NCBI GenBank assembly: GCA_022457155.1
Contig: JAJGOT010000166.1
Span: forward strand, 1,326,501 to 1,390,500
From: Cladopsammia gracilis
Lineage: Eukaryota; Cnidaria; Anthozoa; Scleractinia; Dendrophylliidae
DNA length: 64,000 nucleotides
Reading direction: 5' to 3'
Both the position numbers and the translations under genes were made by a program. The stretch's first letter is position 1; every line of letters starts with the position of its first letter. Of the stretch, positions 32,449 through 46,200 are shown one piece after another. A model generated the notes under the pieces. That model was given only the letters and a program-made list of their open reading frames with translations. It was not told where the DNA came from and searched no databases.

Positions 32449-33339
32449 ATACTGAAATACTGATACTGAAATAAATTGTTGTTGTTGTTGTGGTAGGGGA
32501 AGGGGTGCGGGTGGGGTGGGGTGGGTGGGGGTAAGGGAAAATAGCGAAGTTTTCCGCTTTTCCCCCGCATTTCCCCCTTCCCTGAACCGCGAGCCCGAAA
32601 ACTTGCTCACAGGCCAAAATTCATTCCATTGTACAGCACTGGCATTCCCCAGCTGACGAGAGGCGAGGCGCGCGCGGATGCGAAATCGCTCACGCGTGGA
32701 AACGCAAGGACTGGACAGTGACTGAGTGCAGTGACCAAAATCTAACCGCACCAGGTAGCGTTTGATACGTTATATATATGCTGGCATAATTTCGAGCATA
32801 ATACTACAGTTGGAGCATCGAGCATAAAGCCGGCATAATAGTACTGTTTTGCCGGCATAATAGTACTATTTTCAGTATTTTACAAAATAACAGTTAATTT
32901 TTTATTTCGTTCGCGTTTATTGCTTTGATTAAAAACTGTAAAACTTCAATCTATTGCTATTTGGCTGAATACTTTTTTATGAATATATAAGTATTTGTTT
33001 CACAGAATCACAGGAGATGGGTGTTTTTTGTGTGTTATTTTATTTTTTCACCTTCGGGTTTGCGTTACAATAGAATTTTTTATAAAAAATTGTTTGTTTT
33101 GCCGGGGGGGGGGGAGTTTTTGCGGGATAATAATTTTATTACGAACATAGTAGCTACAGTCGAGCATAATTTGGAGCATAATAGGTCGTTTTAGAGGGTG
33201 ACGCCGAAAAGCGTAATGCTCGATTTTAGGAGCATAATGTGTCAACCCCTAGCACCAGCCCCTGAGTCGTCCCCAGGCACCAGTCCCCTAAAAGGAGCCT
33301 GTGGTCACCGGCCAGAAGAAGTCGAAGGCTGGCCAGCCG
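32449..33339. repeat. Repeated GAGCATAAT and CCGGCATAATAGTAC phrases
   Basis: Variants of GAGCATAAT or GGCATAATA occur at 32780-32880 and 33160-33240 on the plus strand. No open reading frame of interest and no clear ends. Confidence 0.45.
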
Positions 33340-33348
33340 AAGTATTGC

Positions 33349-33515
33349 TTGACTGCAAACAGTCGTATTTTTTGCGTTGGTCATACGAATGCGCGCGGTC
33401 TTCGAACGAAAGGTCTGGAGCGAGTGTGAACGAATACCCACGCTTCAGACGCTTTCGGCGCTTCGCGACTTCGAGAGCGAGCCAGCGGGAAAAAAAACGA
33501 CTGTTGTGCAGTCTA
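33349..33515. mobile_element. 167-bp MITE with a 9-bp target duplication
   Basis: Ends TTGACTGCAAACAGTCG and CGACTGTTGTGCAGTCTA pair. AAGTATTGC is duplicated exactly at 33340-33348 and 33516-33524. A 9-bp duplication is typical of Mutator-like (MULE) movers. Confidence 0.85.
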
Positions 33516-33720
33516 AAGTATTGCGAAATAACCAATGTACGTTGTATCAGCTCAGTATGCAGTCTTCGGACTTCTTTTTACTTGTTGTCGCTTTAACTGG
33601 TGTTCTCTCCGGGTGTTCTCTTTAGATCCAACGCAAATTTTAACAGGATCTTCGTTCATTTGAATGAACGCACTGTAGGATTTTATCCACAGTCTCAAAA
33701 GATAGAGCGAGAGTCGTGAG

Positions 33721-33999
33721 CTAGCCTCGGCACGTCCTCTTTTGCGACAATGGGAACTCGAGAACCATCTTGAAATTCGACGAAAGAGGAAACACGCTCT
33801 GCAATTTTAATTTTATATTCCGAAGTGGCCCTCGAATGTTCTTTGATGTAGCGCCCACATGTCTGTCTATCTTCAGAATTTGACTGACATACGGCAGGAA
33901 CAATTGGTATAGAATATCGGCTGAGCGGAAAGGGGAATCCTGCGAGGAAATGAAAGCTTTTGAAATACGAGACATCTGCGCGAAATTATAATCAACCAT
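33721..33999 (-). CDS. Unidentified 92-codon ORF
   Basis: Opens with MVDYNFAQMSRISKAFISSQ and ends in KRTCRG before TAG. It resembles no family I know. There is no splice support and composition is neutral. It could be a fragment of a repeat-derived gene. Confidence 0.2.
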   Translation of the reverse strand: MVDYNFAQMSRISKAFISSQDSPFRSADILYQLFLPYVSQILKIDRHVGATSKNIRGPLRNIKLKLQSVFPLSSNFKMVLEFPLSQKRTCRG

Positions 34000-34286
34000 T
34001 GAATAATAGAAACCATTTATCCTATAAATATATTTTAACGCAATGCTCTTTCCTAAAATCAGTTTTATTCGGCCGCAAACACGTTTTTATTTGAGATATA
34101 GTTACGGATTGTGTTACTGTCACGCATGACATGCTCAAGAAATGACTCATTTCCGGTAAACTCATGTTGTGTTTCTATTCTAAGTTCTTTTGTCTAATGC
34201 GCGCGTGGTTTGCTTGCTCGGGATTTGTGGTTCGGCATTTCAGATCATAGAACTCATCGACAACACACTAACGTACCTATGTTGCT

Positions 34287-37200
34287 ATGTATTTTGTTCT
34301 TCTTGAATTCGTTATCCTTTTTATTACGGTGACAAACCGAACCTTGGCGTGGAAAATCAGAGTCGATCGAGATGTCAGTGGTGTGGATCACTTCCAACTT
34401 CTGGATCAAGACAAGAAAAGTATTTGCACAACTACAGAAAAAGCCACGGAATTTTGCGCAAAACACAGCGCGGTTATTGTTAAAAATACTAGAATATGCC
34501 CCGGTGATCAAGAATCGCTGTACTGTCGATGTAATTCTACAAGATCAACATTTCTGCTGCACGAGGAAAGATGTGTGGATGTAAAAAATGTCCCGCGATA
34601 TCTCCGTACTGGAACTTTTCCAGGTAGGTGAACGCTCAAGTATTTTGCCATAACATTAAAAAAATAATATCCGTTTAACCTAAGATGAAAACCGAAAAAC
34701 TTAATCTTTGTTTCATTTTGTAAAACTTGTACTGAAAAACAGGCAGCACCCGGTCGACTATAAATTCATGGCCACTCATGTGAATGATCATCCCATTTTA
34801 AGATGTTCATCCACAAACTCTAGTACCCTAATTACAAGAATCAAATATTTTCACCGCTGTGAATGAAAGGATCGGTCGTTATATTTAAATATATACATGC
34901 AGATTGAGTTTATACTTCAGCAAGCTAGAATGTGAAACATTGACTTTCGAAAATAAAACAATTACTGTGTATCAAATCTGAATTTTAGCACATTTCGCGG
35001 CGACTTCCGGACCAATTGTTTATTGTTTAATTTTCGGTCGGTAGTGCACAAGTGTTTCTTGCTCTAAATTGGAAGTGGCTGATAAAATATGTTTTTTTAC
35101 ATAGAAGGGACAGTTAGTTTCGTAGACGAATGAAATAGGAATTTTCTATCCATGCTGTATAAAACTTTGGTTTTACTTTGGTTTTTACAAAGGCGACTAT
35201 ATAAAATTAATGACTGGTGAACATATGAACGACCTTTGTATAATGGTGGTATTTTTCGCGCAAAAATTATGACAAAAACTTTCTTATGAAGACTGAGGCA
35301 TGTCTTCCTAACGGTAATCATTTTCGCCATCCTCCTGCAACGAATAACATTTTCAGCCATTTCTGGAAAGAAAAGCTTGAAAAGCAGACACAAAATCGTT
35401 AATCACCGCGAGATATTCACCTGAACACGTACACCCCGAGGCGTGTCGCCATAATCTTTTCCGGCTACGTTCGTTTCTAAACAGATTATTTTGAACATAT
35501 TTTTTGGCTTTCGGAATTTATAATTTTATTCAAAGAGCGAAATTCTTACAAGTGATGTACCAATCTCCGAAAACATTTACTTTAAAAGGCCGAAATACTT
35601 TAAAAAAATCTTGAACTATCGCAAAAAAACTTTCTTCAAAAGTTATAGTATTGAGGTACCGGATGCGTACGGACTTCCTCAACCCTTTAATTTCCAAGAG
35701 TGCCAAACATCATTTCAAGAAAAATAGCAAATTTCATTTTGTAAAATATTGAAAAACAAATGGTACCATGCAAAAGTACTGATGAAAAGGTTTTATTTGA
35801 ATGGTCACACCATAGGATTTCATCAACAGACTCAAAAGTTAGAACAAATGGTACCATGCAAAATTACTGCTGAAGATGTTTCATTTGAAAGGTCACACTA
35901 TAGGATTTCATCAACAGACTCAAAAGTTAGAACAAATGGTACCATGCAAAAGTACTGCTGAGGAGGTTTCATTTGAATGGTCACACCATAGGATTTCATC
36001 CACAGACTCAAAAGTTAGAACTACGCTTGACTACATGTCTCCATAATTGACTCTGGGAGTGAAAGGGTTTCTGTTATTCTTCAACCCACGGAATACTGCC
36101 TCCAACGCAAATCCGCGTAGTGTGTCTACCTGCTAGTCGCCGCTTTTCGTGGTCATTGCTAATACAAACATTTGTAGAATTTCAGGGGATTTTGGGTGGA
36201 GGTGTGTCTTCTGACCGCGACCACAAAATTCTATTTTGGTTTCCGTGTCGTCTGCGTAAAGCGTCTGAAAAACGCACAGGCTACCCGGAAGCGGCTAGGT
36301 CAAGGCGACAAACGTCGTTACTCTTGCCTTTTAGCAAGGCAACAAACGTTACTCTTGCCTTATAGCGAAAATAAGTATTCTAAAAGCCATTTTTTTATTA
36401 GTGAACTTCGGAATTTTCAAATCCATCTCTTTCTTATACGAACCCTTGTGTGACTACAAAACTGTAAAGTTGACGATTCACCTTTGTTTTAAAGTGGGCA
36501 GACACGAGGGATCATGTAGCAGGGACATGTCGCAGCGACGTGTAGCAGGGACAAAAATTTGTGTAGTATAGTACACACTGAGGGACATGTAGCAGGGACA
36601 AAATCATAGCGCTTGCACACAAATGAAAATTTGGCGGGGACATGTCTCAGGGAAATGTTGCAGCGACACGTCCCCTCGTGTGAACTGTACGTAACTGTGA
36701 CATTCGGAGTTCAAACGCTATGATTTTGTCCGTGCTACATGTCCCTCAATATGTACTACACAAATTTTTGTCGCTGCTACATGTCGCTGCGACGTGTCCC
36801 TGTTGCATGCCCCCTCGTGTCTGCCCATCTTTATGCTTAATCCAGCCGAGACTACCCAGTAAGTTTCGTAGCCTGCATGCGGTAGAAATCAAGCCTACAG
36901 TGCGCCCAATAGCCTGCGAATACAGCCGCCTCTCATCTCTCCCAGCTGCTAAGGAGACTACCGTAAAATGCCGTTTATAAAACCTGTTCCTATACAACTT
37001 CGTAAGGGTTTTTTGTTTCAATTAATTTGGTGACATTTTTGTAAAGAATTACTGTTAAGGAACCGTGGTGTGCAACCGAAATAATGTTTTGTTACCAAAC
37101 TGATGGGCCTGATACCGGGGGGGGGGGGGGGGGGGGGGTTTATAGGCGGGGGGCGGGGGCGGGGCTGCTTATAACCGGCATTTTACAGTATGTGCCCAAG

Positions 37201-40200
37201 GAAAGTTTAAAGAGTGTTTAAAGCAAGGTGTGAAGACGCGAAAGTTGAAAGACTTTGCTCGTTTCTTTTGTTAGACTGTAAGTCTCCTCTTGTTGTCCAA
37301 GATGGCATTAACCATCGCAGCTGCGAGTCAGCCCAAGTGCCCACTTTATTGACAAGCACCAGTAATATGAGGAGTTACTCTATCTGCACTGAGGAGTTAC
37401 AAGAAGTCATCAGCTGCGAAGTTGCCACAAGCGCAAGCAAGTCAATGTACTTAAATAATGGATGGTGGAAGCGAATGTTGGGATTGGACACGAAAGGAAA
37501 CGCAAATGATTTGGAGACGACTCTGCAAAAGGTACGTTACTTTTCGTCAGTACCGTATTTGCTCGATTAAACGCCGCGGAATTTATTAAAGTTTTAGCGT
37601 CTCCGATGCGGCGTTTATTTTAAAACCCGGTTTAAAATCATATTTCTTAAATCAAGAGAAGCTAAGATAAATTAAGAGAAAGCTGGATGCAAGAGCTGCA
37701 AAGTATGGCCACTTTAAACTTAGAAACATTGTTATACAGGAAAATAAATGTCCAAGGATGGTTTAGTTGCCGGTTGTACCGTACTTGTCATTTTTTTTCT
37801 TATAATCTTCGAATAAACGCCACATTCTTCTGATTGGGTGCGGCGTTTATTAGTGATTTTGCTTCCATCTGCGGCGTTTAATCGAGGGCGGCGTTTATTC
37901 GAGGGCGGCGTTTTTGTTTAAGTGTAGCCGTAGCCAATCAACCCTTGGCCTGTTCTAGCCTCGTAGGTTAGTGGGAACGTGATCACATGCAAATTTTATC
38001 CGCCGTTTTCACTGCAGTTTGCAGACCTGCCTGTTATGGTCTGCCCATGATCAGACAATTGTGAATGAAATTCACACATAAACTGATTTCACAGAGTAAA
38101 TACTGACTTCCTGACATAAATAAAATAGTGAAGCAAAAAAAAAAAGCAAACTGATCCTTACGGCAGAAAAACAGAAGCAGAAGCAGAAGCAAATAAAATA
38201 AAATAAAAGTGGAATATAATAGTGCCCAATATTTCGCTTTGCAAAACAAAGCTTTTTCAGGGGCTAGCACTATAAATGATTACAACTGTAAAACCGTTAT
38301 ACAAGTGGTTTTGAAAAACCTAAAGAATAACAAAAACAATCAATATGATTGGTGAAAGGTTTGACGGGTGATAAACTAAACTGACTAGTGATGAGAAAGT
38401 CAATGAAGTTCGTCGCGTCTGTTGATTCCAAGTGACCTATCTTGGGCAAAATCAGGTTTTAATCGGCTGTAAAGGGCGGAGACTATCTTATAGCCTGGAA
38501 AAAATAACTTCAACACACCACCTACCCACCCCCCCCCCCCCCCTTCCCCACCCCCGGGAAATTCCAAGTGAACTTGGCATTGCCAGAGATTCCTTGAGTA
38601 GGGTACTTGTGTTCCGAACTAGGGGATCAGTTTATCGATAATAAATCTTTCGCTCCCAGAGTCAATTATGGAAATAAATCCTTAACCTTTTAAATCTCGG
38701 AGTCAATTATGGAGACATGTAGTGTTCTAACTTATAAGTCTGTTGACGAAATCCTATGGTGTGACCATTCAAATGAAACCTCTTCGGCAATACTTTTGCA
38801 TGTACAATTTGTTTTTCGAGGTTTTTCTTGAAGTTTGATTTTTGGCACTCTTTCAAAGTACTTGAAGCCTAGATGCCATTCACGTAGGTCACGTATTTTA
38901 GAGCGGAAACACCTACATATTAGGCTACGTTCCAATTACCAAAGTTTACCTTAAAAATTGTGAAGTGGCGGAGTTCTCACTGACCCAGTAACAAAAGTAA
39001 CAAACGTTTTTCCTTCTTCCCGAGGTAGCCCAATGGACGGTTGATCTATTATCTCAATTCAATTCTTCCCACTTTGCCGCCAATCCGATGGTTTTAACAC
39101 CGAATCGATTCCGATTAACCCTTTCACTCCCAGAGTCAATTATGGAGACATGCAGTGTAGTTCTAACTTTTGAGTCTGTCAACGAAATCCTATGGTGTGA
39201 CCATTCAAACGAAACCTCTTCAGCAGTACTTTTACGTGGTACCATTTGTTTTTCAATATTTTACAAAATTAAATTTAGTATTTTTCTTCAATTTTGATTT
39301 GCGGCACTCTTTGGAGTTAAAGGGTTAAGAATATATAGACTTTTCTTCTCAGGCTTCCCAACAGATAATCCACCTAAACGATACGTTTGGTGTTTCAGAT
39401 AAAGAGATTAATCTAGGATCCGATTTTTCGAACTTCTCGCTAGTCAAATCCCGCCTGATTTTTTACACAGTTTACTGCACAGGGTCCAGGGGAGCTGATC
39501 GTACAGGGACGCTATTTTCTTCGAATCGTCGCCGTCTTGAAAGTAGGGAGCTTACGAATCGACGACTTTTGCACGACGACGCCGTTGGGTCACGTCATAG
39601 TCCCGCGTCGCCGTCCTGCAGAAATTTGAATTTACGATTCCTAATGAAGACGACGACGTTGGTGGGATCTCTTGGACAACTGGACAAGTGAATTCAGTGT
39701 TTAAAATGCGAAATATCTACGGCAGACGTATCCTAACAGCCGAAGCGACCAAAAATAGACAAAGCTTAGAAAACGAAACTTGCCCGACATCTACAAGCCT
39801 ATGTAAGATGTCCCTATAAATCAATTGTGATACAGATCATCTGCTCGCTCGCATAGCAGAAAAGCCGAGACAAATTTGTGTTTCTACAACTTCAGGCTGG
39901 CTAAAAGATAACTCAATACAAGAAAAAAAAACCTCATCGAATTACAAGCTAACTTTTGGAAATCTAGCAGCGTGTATTGCTTGCAGTCCGCGGATTGCCG
40001 GATTAGCTTGCTAAAGGCAATTATGTTAATTAAAGTTAAAGTTAAAGTCCCGGCTTTCAGTAAAATATTTTCCTATTTTTAACTATAGACCCGACTATAA
40101 ATTATACACCCCTTTTAATTTCTTTGAAAATTCGTTAAACAAAAGCAAATGTCTTATCCTTCAATAAGGAGTGATTAACATAATTTATTATTAACTAATA

Positions 40201-43200
40201 TTTTAATAGGATGCCCTTTCATAACATGATTTTCAAAGAGGTCCTACAAAATATAATCAATTAACTAAACAGATAAATTATAACATAGCGCGCGTGCTTG
40301 CCATAAAGTCCTATTGAGTCGCTATGAACAAAATCTTTTTTTACCACAATTGCCGCTTAACTCGCAATCTGATTGGTCGATGCGGGTGGTAAATGAGAGT
40401 ACAGACAACGGTGCTGACGCTAACGTCACGCAATGCCTATAAAAGCGCGCGCTTGAAAAAAATAAACCAATCAGATTGCTCGCGCTTTCTTAGCAGTCAC
40501 GTTTTGTAACGAAACTTCGATTTTTCCCCTTATTATTTCTTCAAACATTGTGGTAAAAAACAGATTTCCACCGGTTTTCCGTGGTGTGGACTCTTATTTA
40601 CCACGATTTACGTCATCACATGCTCAAAATTTGTTGCTGACTCACTCGGCTGCGCCTCGTGAGTCCACAACATTTTGACCATGTGATGACGTAAATCGTG
40701 GTAAATAAGAGTCCAAACCACGGAAAACCGGTGGAAATTTGCTAAATTTATGCACGCCCGTGCGTAAATAAGATGACGTCAGCATTTTTTTACCTGGCTG
40801 CAGAGTTTCTGTCCTGTTGAGCTGCAGTGCAGTTTTACTTCTCTTTAAAATATGGAAGAAACCAGCGAAGAACTGCCCAATTTTTCTATCGGCATTAATG
40901 CGATTTTATGAAAATGCATGATGTATGAAAATGCCAAAACTTAGCTTATTCATGTTAGTTTTTTATCTTGACGGCGCGATGTTTACAAGTTTACTCAAAC
41001 TCGTGAACACGCTACGCTAAAATTTCACAAACCGATGTTTTATACGGAAATTATACCTATTTTAAAACAACAGACAACATAAAATACAGCAGTAAAATTG
41101 CAGAGAATGTTGCATTTGTAAAGACTTCAATTCAGAATTGAAAAACAAACTGAACAAGCATGCGACCGAACAGAGCGAAAAGCTATCAGATTTGAAAAAA
41201 CTACAATCAAGGCAGTCTTACAAAAATTAATACATTTGGACACAAATTAACGTTAAAAAAACGTTACCTGCACTCGATACAGCTTTTTAGTCCCTTCCTT
41301 TAGCACCCAGCTTTCCAGAAAATTAAGCGAGTTGAATTGTTCTTGTTGTTGTTTTGACACGGACCCCCTCGCTAAAGAACCCGCATCTTTAGTCCACACA
41401 TTCAGACACATTTCAAGTCCGAAGTCAGTCCATACTGAAAGCATAAGTTGTTCTCTCTTCAATTAACAACGGATTTTGGACTGCACAGCGAGTCTCTGTT
41501 TCAGTTCATGAACCAATTTCTCCATTGAGCAGACTGAGTTCGACAAAACTTGCACACAACAACCCGTGATGCGAAAAAATACAAACTTGCTCGTTTTAGT
41601 TCCTACAGCTGCATAGTGAGATTTTTCGGTTCCAATCCGCTTCAAACACTGTTTAGGAACATTTTCAAGGAAACATAAAGCATATACCATATTTCAAAGC
41701 CAATTATTAGAAGACAATTTCAGAAAATTGTGCTTGTTCGTTTTCTCCAGATCAGCTTCGCCAAGGTGAACTGCGATACGCGGCAAAATTTTCGCGCCTT
41801 TTTTCGTTCAGTCATGCGATCAGTATTTTTTCTTACCCATCTTTCGTGCTCTCCAAACTTCCCGCGCGCATCCATAACTCGACATACGCACGCTAAGCAT
41901 GAACAAATTCTTAATTAATAAATATAAATTTAAGGTCGAGGCCGAACGTGTTTCGGGGCAAAACAGTTGTTGTAAAAGTTAGTTTTAAAAGAAGCGCTAG
42001 TAGTACTGTTTCTTACATACAAAGCTTAAGATAGCCATTGCTTGCCCCAATTGGATTTGACGGCAGGCAAACGGAAATCCTGTGCACTTCTGGTGTCGGA
42101 ACGGTGTACATCGTGTAATGTAACTAATCTAAGGTGTGACGCTAATAAATCGTTAACATAAACGAGCTTTCATTCATTCATTCATTCAGTTTTCATTCAA
42201 ACATAAACGAGTTTTCATTCAACAATCTCATCCTTACCTTTTCATGTCACTTGGCGTTTCACTTGTTTCACTTGCCATATTTCTACTTGATATTTTGGGG
42301 CGTTACTTGAATGAAAACAGACAAAAAGTCAGAAACATTTATGTCAAGAACATCTCCCTGATGTGATTCTTGAATTATCTGGCAGAATCCCCTGAATTAA
42401 CGAGAAAAAACTTCGAAAACTCACCTCACGTTCTGCTGTTTTGGCGACGCCGTCAATTTGCTCAACTTTGGCTCGATGTCGGCAACTGCCCACAAAAGCA
42501 TGCGCAGTAGGCATGTCACGAAATCCAACGGCGTCGAAAGACTGATTGCGTTACACAAAATATGTACCGCAGGCCAAATTACTACGGGCGCAATTATCTT
42601 AACTTTCAAGACGGCGACGACTCGAAGAAAATAGCGTCTTGTACGATCAAGTAGAGCTCCTCTGGACCCTGTGTTTACTGTTGATTTGTATAATCCCGAA
42701 CCTCGTTTCTGTTTTCCTGCGCAACTCTCGAATTCCACCCTTGAAATAATGAAATTCAAGAAAAGCTCTTAGGCATCCTCCTTCACCTTCGTTTCCAAAG
42801 CTATTTTATTTAACATGTTAATCTTTAAATAAACGCAACAGCGAATTTTTAGATGAAAAACTACTGAACTGGCTGACCGTTTTTAATTTGATGTGTTATA
42901 TTTTGTTCCGTAGTTGAGCTCAAATAATTCAAGATGGAGTGGTTTTATCGTTTCCCTGCAAGTAACATGCCTGCTAAAACCACAATTTAGTTTGAGAGGC
43001 CAACCACCAGCTGAGCAGGCTCAATCTTGTCTACTTCTTAAGATCAGCGGTTCTCACGTGTGTAAGTACAGCTTCCTAGAATCAAACAATACGTCATGTA
43101 ATATGGTGTTGTAACTTTTGAAATAACGCCATTTTCAAAATAGGGCAAACGTGACGAGGAATGTTTAGACATTGAGCTCTCTTCCTTTTACCGTCAAGTT

Positions 43201-46200
43201 AGAACCACGTTGCACAGCATTATAAACAGCACAACAGGAAAGTACTGCTCAGTAGCTTTCATTTGAATGGTCACACTTTAGGATTTCATCCACAAACTCA
43301 AAAGGTAGAATCACCTTGTACAGCATAATAAACAGCACAACAGGAAAGTACTGTTCAGTAGCTTTCATTTGAATGGTCACACTTTAGGATTTCATCCACA
43401 GACTCAAAAGTTAGAACCACCTTGTACAGCATAATAAACAGTACCACAGGAAAGTACTGCTCAGTAGCTTTCATTTGAATGGTCACACTTTAGGATTTCA
43501 TCCACAGACTCAAAAGTTAGAACCACCTTGTACAGCATAATAAACAGCACAACAGGAAAGTACTGTTCAGTAGCTATCATTTGAATGGTCACACTTTAGG
43601 ATTTCATCCACAGACTCGTCACACTTTAGGATTTCATGACAGACTCAAAAGTTAGAACCACCTTGTACAGCATAATAAACAGTACCACAGGAAAGTACTG
43701 CTCAGTAGCTTTCATTTGAATGGTTACACTTTAGGATTTCATCCACAGACTCAAAAGTTAGAACCACCTTGTACAGCATAATAAACAGTACCACAGGAGA
43801 GTACTGCTCAAAAGCATTCATTTGAATGGTCACACTTTAGGATTTCATCCACAGACTCAAAAGTTAGAACCACCTTGTACAGCATAATAAACAGTACCGC
43901 TGGAAAGTACTGCTCAGTAGTTTGAATGGTCACACTTTAGGATTCGATCCAGACTCGAACGTTAATGCCATTAAGTCCTGTTTCCTAATTATGTGTTCTT
44001 TTAATCTCAGGGTCATTAAAACCACATCAAATAAACTTCACTAAACCACGCGAAGTAAGATTCAATCTAAACAACCAAACCAAGAACCAAACTAAGAACC
44101 AAACTAAACACCAAGGAGATGACAACAAAACTGTGTCATGGAAAGACATCACGAGAAGTGCTTCAACGACAACACTACGAAATCCTACAACGGCAACTTA
44201 TAATAAACTTAAAGAGTCGGGAGAATGGACGGCTGTTCTGCTTGGCACATTTTATGGCTTGTTGTTTTTTCTCATCGTTGTTATTGCTTGGTGCATGATT
44301 CGTCATGAACATTGTCGTCGACGGGAGACTGAACGGTAAGTTTGCAACTTGTTCTTAGTGCAATCAATGAATAATTAAAATCTAAAATCAACGGCTCCTA
44401 TGAGCCAACATACAAACGCGAAATGTTCGGACCCTATCCTCTCTTTGGCGCTTTGCTCCATCGACCCCACCCCCCTGCGTCCAACTGTTCACTCTCCCCT
44501 CCCTCGTCCCCATGAGTAAGGTAGGTGACCATTACATATCACGGGCTCAAAGTTCACCGACCCGACCCTCACCCAGGCGTTTTGCTCCACCGACTACTCG
44601 GTACGCTTGTTATGGAAGGCGCGAATGGCCTCTAAAAGCAAGATGGCACAACCCCGTTCACATGAGCTCACCTATCTCTGCTTTCCAAATGGCGGGCGAA
44701 GAAACCATTGGAGAAGGGGTCAAGCCCAAATCATACCGTCCATTTCTTTTTTACACTTAAAAATTTATTGAATTAGGTGTCCGACGTCCTTCTGGACGGT
44801 ATGATTTAGGCACAACCCTCACCTATCCCCGCTTTCAAAATGGTGGCCGTAGAAACCCTTGGAAAGGATGCCGAAATACTCCAAAAAAACTGCTCGTGCG
44901 CAGAACGTTTGTTTAGAGACAAAGTTGCCATAGTAACCAATTTGAATATCATTGATTTCAGGACAAAACCACCACCAAGAAGGAGCATAGGTATGTATGA
45001 AAACCTGTTTTGTTTGTTTGATTATTTCGCCGAATTATTATTCAATGTACCATATTTCCTCGAATAATAGCCGTTCTCGATTAATCGCCCCTCTTAAATA
45101 ATTGCCCCCTTTTGGAAATATCTTTTTGAAAAAAAATTCTCCCTCGATTAATCGTCCGCCATCCCCTCTTCTTTTTTCACATCCTCCCAGTCGAGTTTAA
45201 AGTACACTTTTAGTATAGGAAACAATCGTTACATATTAATACAGAAAATTTACAAAAGCACAGGCTTCATATAATTGTTCTACTCTGACGTTCGTGTATT
45301 TGACTGTTTCCTTTATTTCTTGGAGCTTTCTAATTAGCACGTTAGCACTTCCTACGAGCAACATTTGAAATAATTGCTCCCTCGATTAATCGCGGCTTCC
45401 CTCGAACAATCGCTCCCTTTCGGAGTTTTAATAATCGCCCCGGTTATTATTCGAGGAAATACCGTAGTTAGATAATCTTTACATTTGCTTATTTGTTTTT
45501 TTTTTCACGACTGAAGCCAAAAGACTTATCTGCCGCAATGGAAAACGAACCACAATGGCTTATTTTTTAAAACTAATTACTTTACTAATACTCTGAAACT
45601 ATGAACAGCTGTCTTTCGTCGCGGATGGTCAGAATAGAAACGGATTGCAACTTCAAAAAAAATTGAACATTTTTTCAAGTTATTCTTTCTGTCTTGGAAA
45701 ATTCGCTAAAAAGACCGATTATGGTTTGCTCTCCCTTGAAAATTCACTTAATAGCTTCACCTTAGCTTCCTCGTCGCGCTTTAGAAACTGTTTACTTTTA
45801 TATTTCACTTCTGTCTCAATCTCTTTCCTTGCCGTTAGGATCAGTTTGCCGTTTTTACTGATCCAGGTCTACAATAGATCCGGCACTCTTCATTGGTTTG
45901 TCGTTGTGGTTTTGCCGTTATTTTAGTTTTTGAAACAGCCCTAGATACCATGCACCTCTTTAGAACTTCTAAATTTCTGAATATTATTGGACTTGGGTAT
46001 CATGCAGACTGTCAGTATTGTTTTCACGGCTAGGGTCCGGCATTGTTCTGTTGTTTGTTCTATTGTTCTCTCAGCCAATCAGTGAAGACCTTGTAATGAC
46101 TGCGAACTGCGTTAGGAACCATTCGTGTATAAAAAGGTTGTGTCGACCACAAAACATAAAAATCCTAAAATAGCAACTTGAAAAGTTTTAGGCTATTTTT

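Larger units (their letters stand above)
39455..42700. mobile_element. Possible 3.2-kb element with 75-bp inverted ends
   Basis: The phrase GGCGACGATTCGAAGAAAAT (complement of about 39520-39541) recurs inverted near 42611, and the surrounding 75 bases pair, including CAGGGTCCAGGGGAGC. It lies within intron 2 of receptor 1. Internal minus-strand exon-like sequence is at 41268-41434. Confidence 0.45.

Noticed and set aside
42421..42759. 112-residue minus-strand ORF
   Set aside because: Covers the right inverted end of the possible 3.2-kb element; frame probably incidental.
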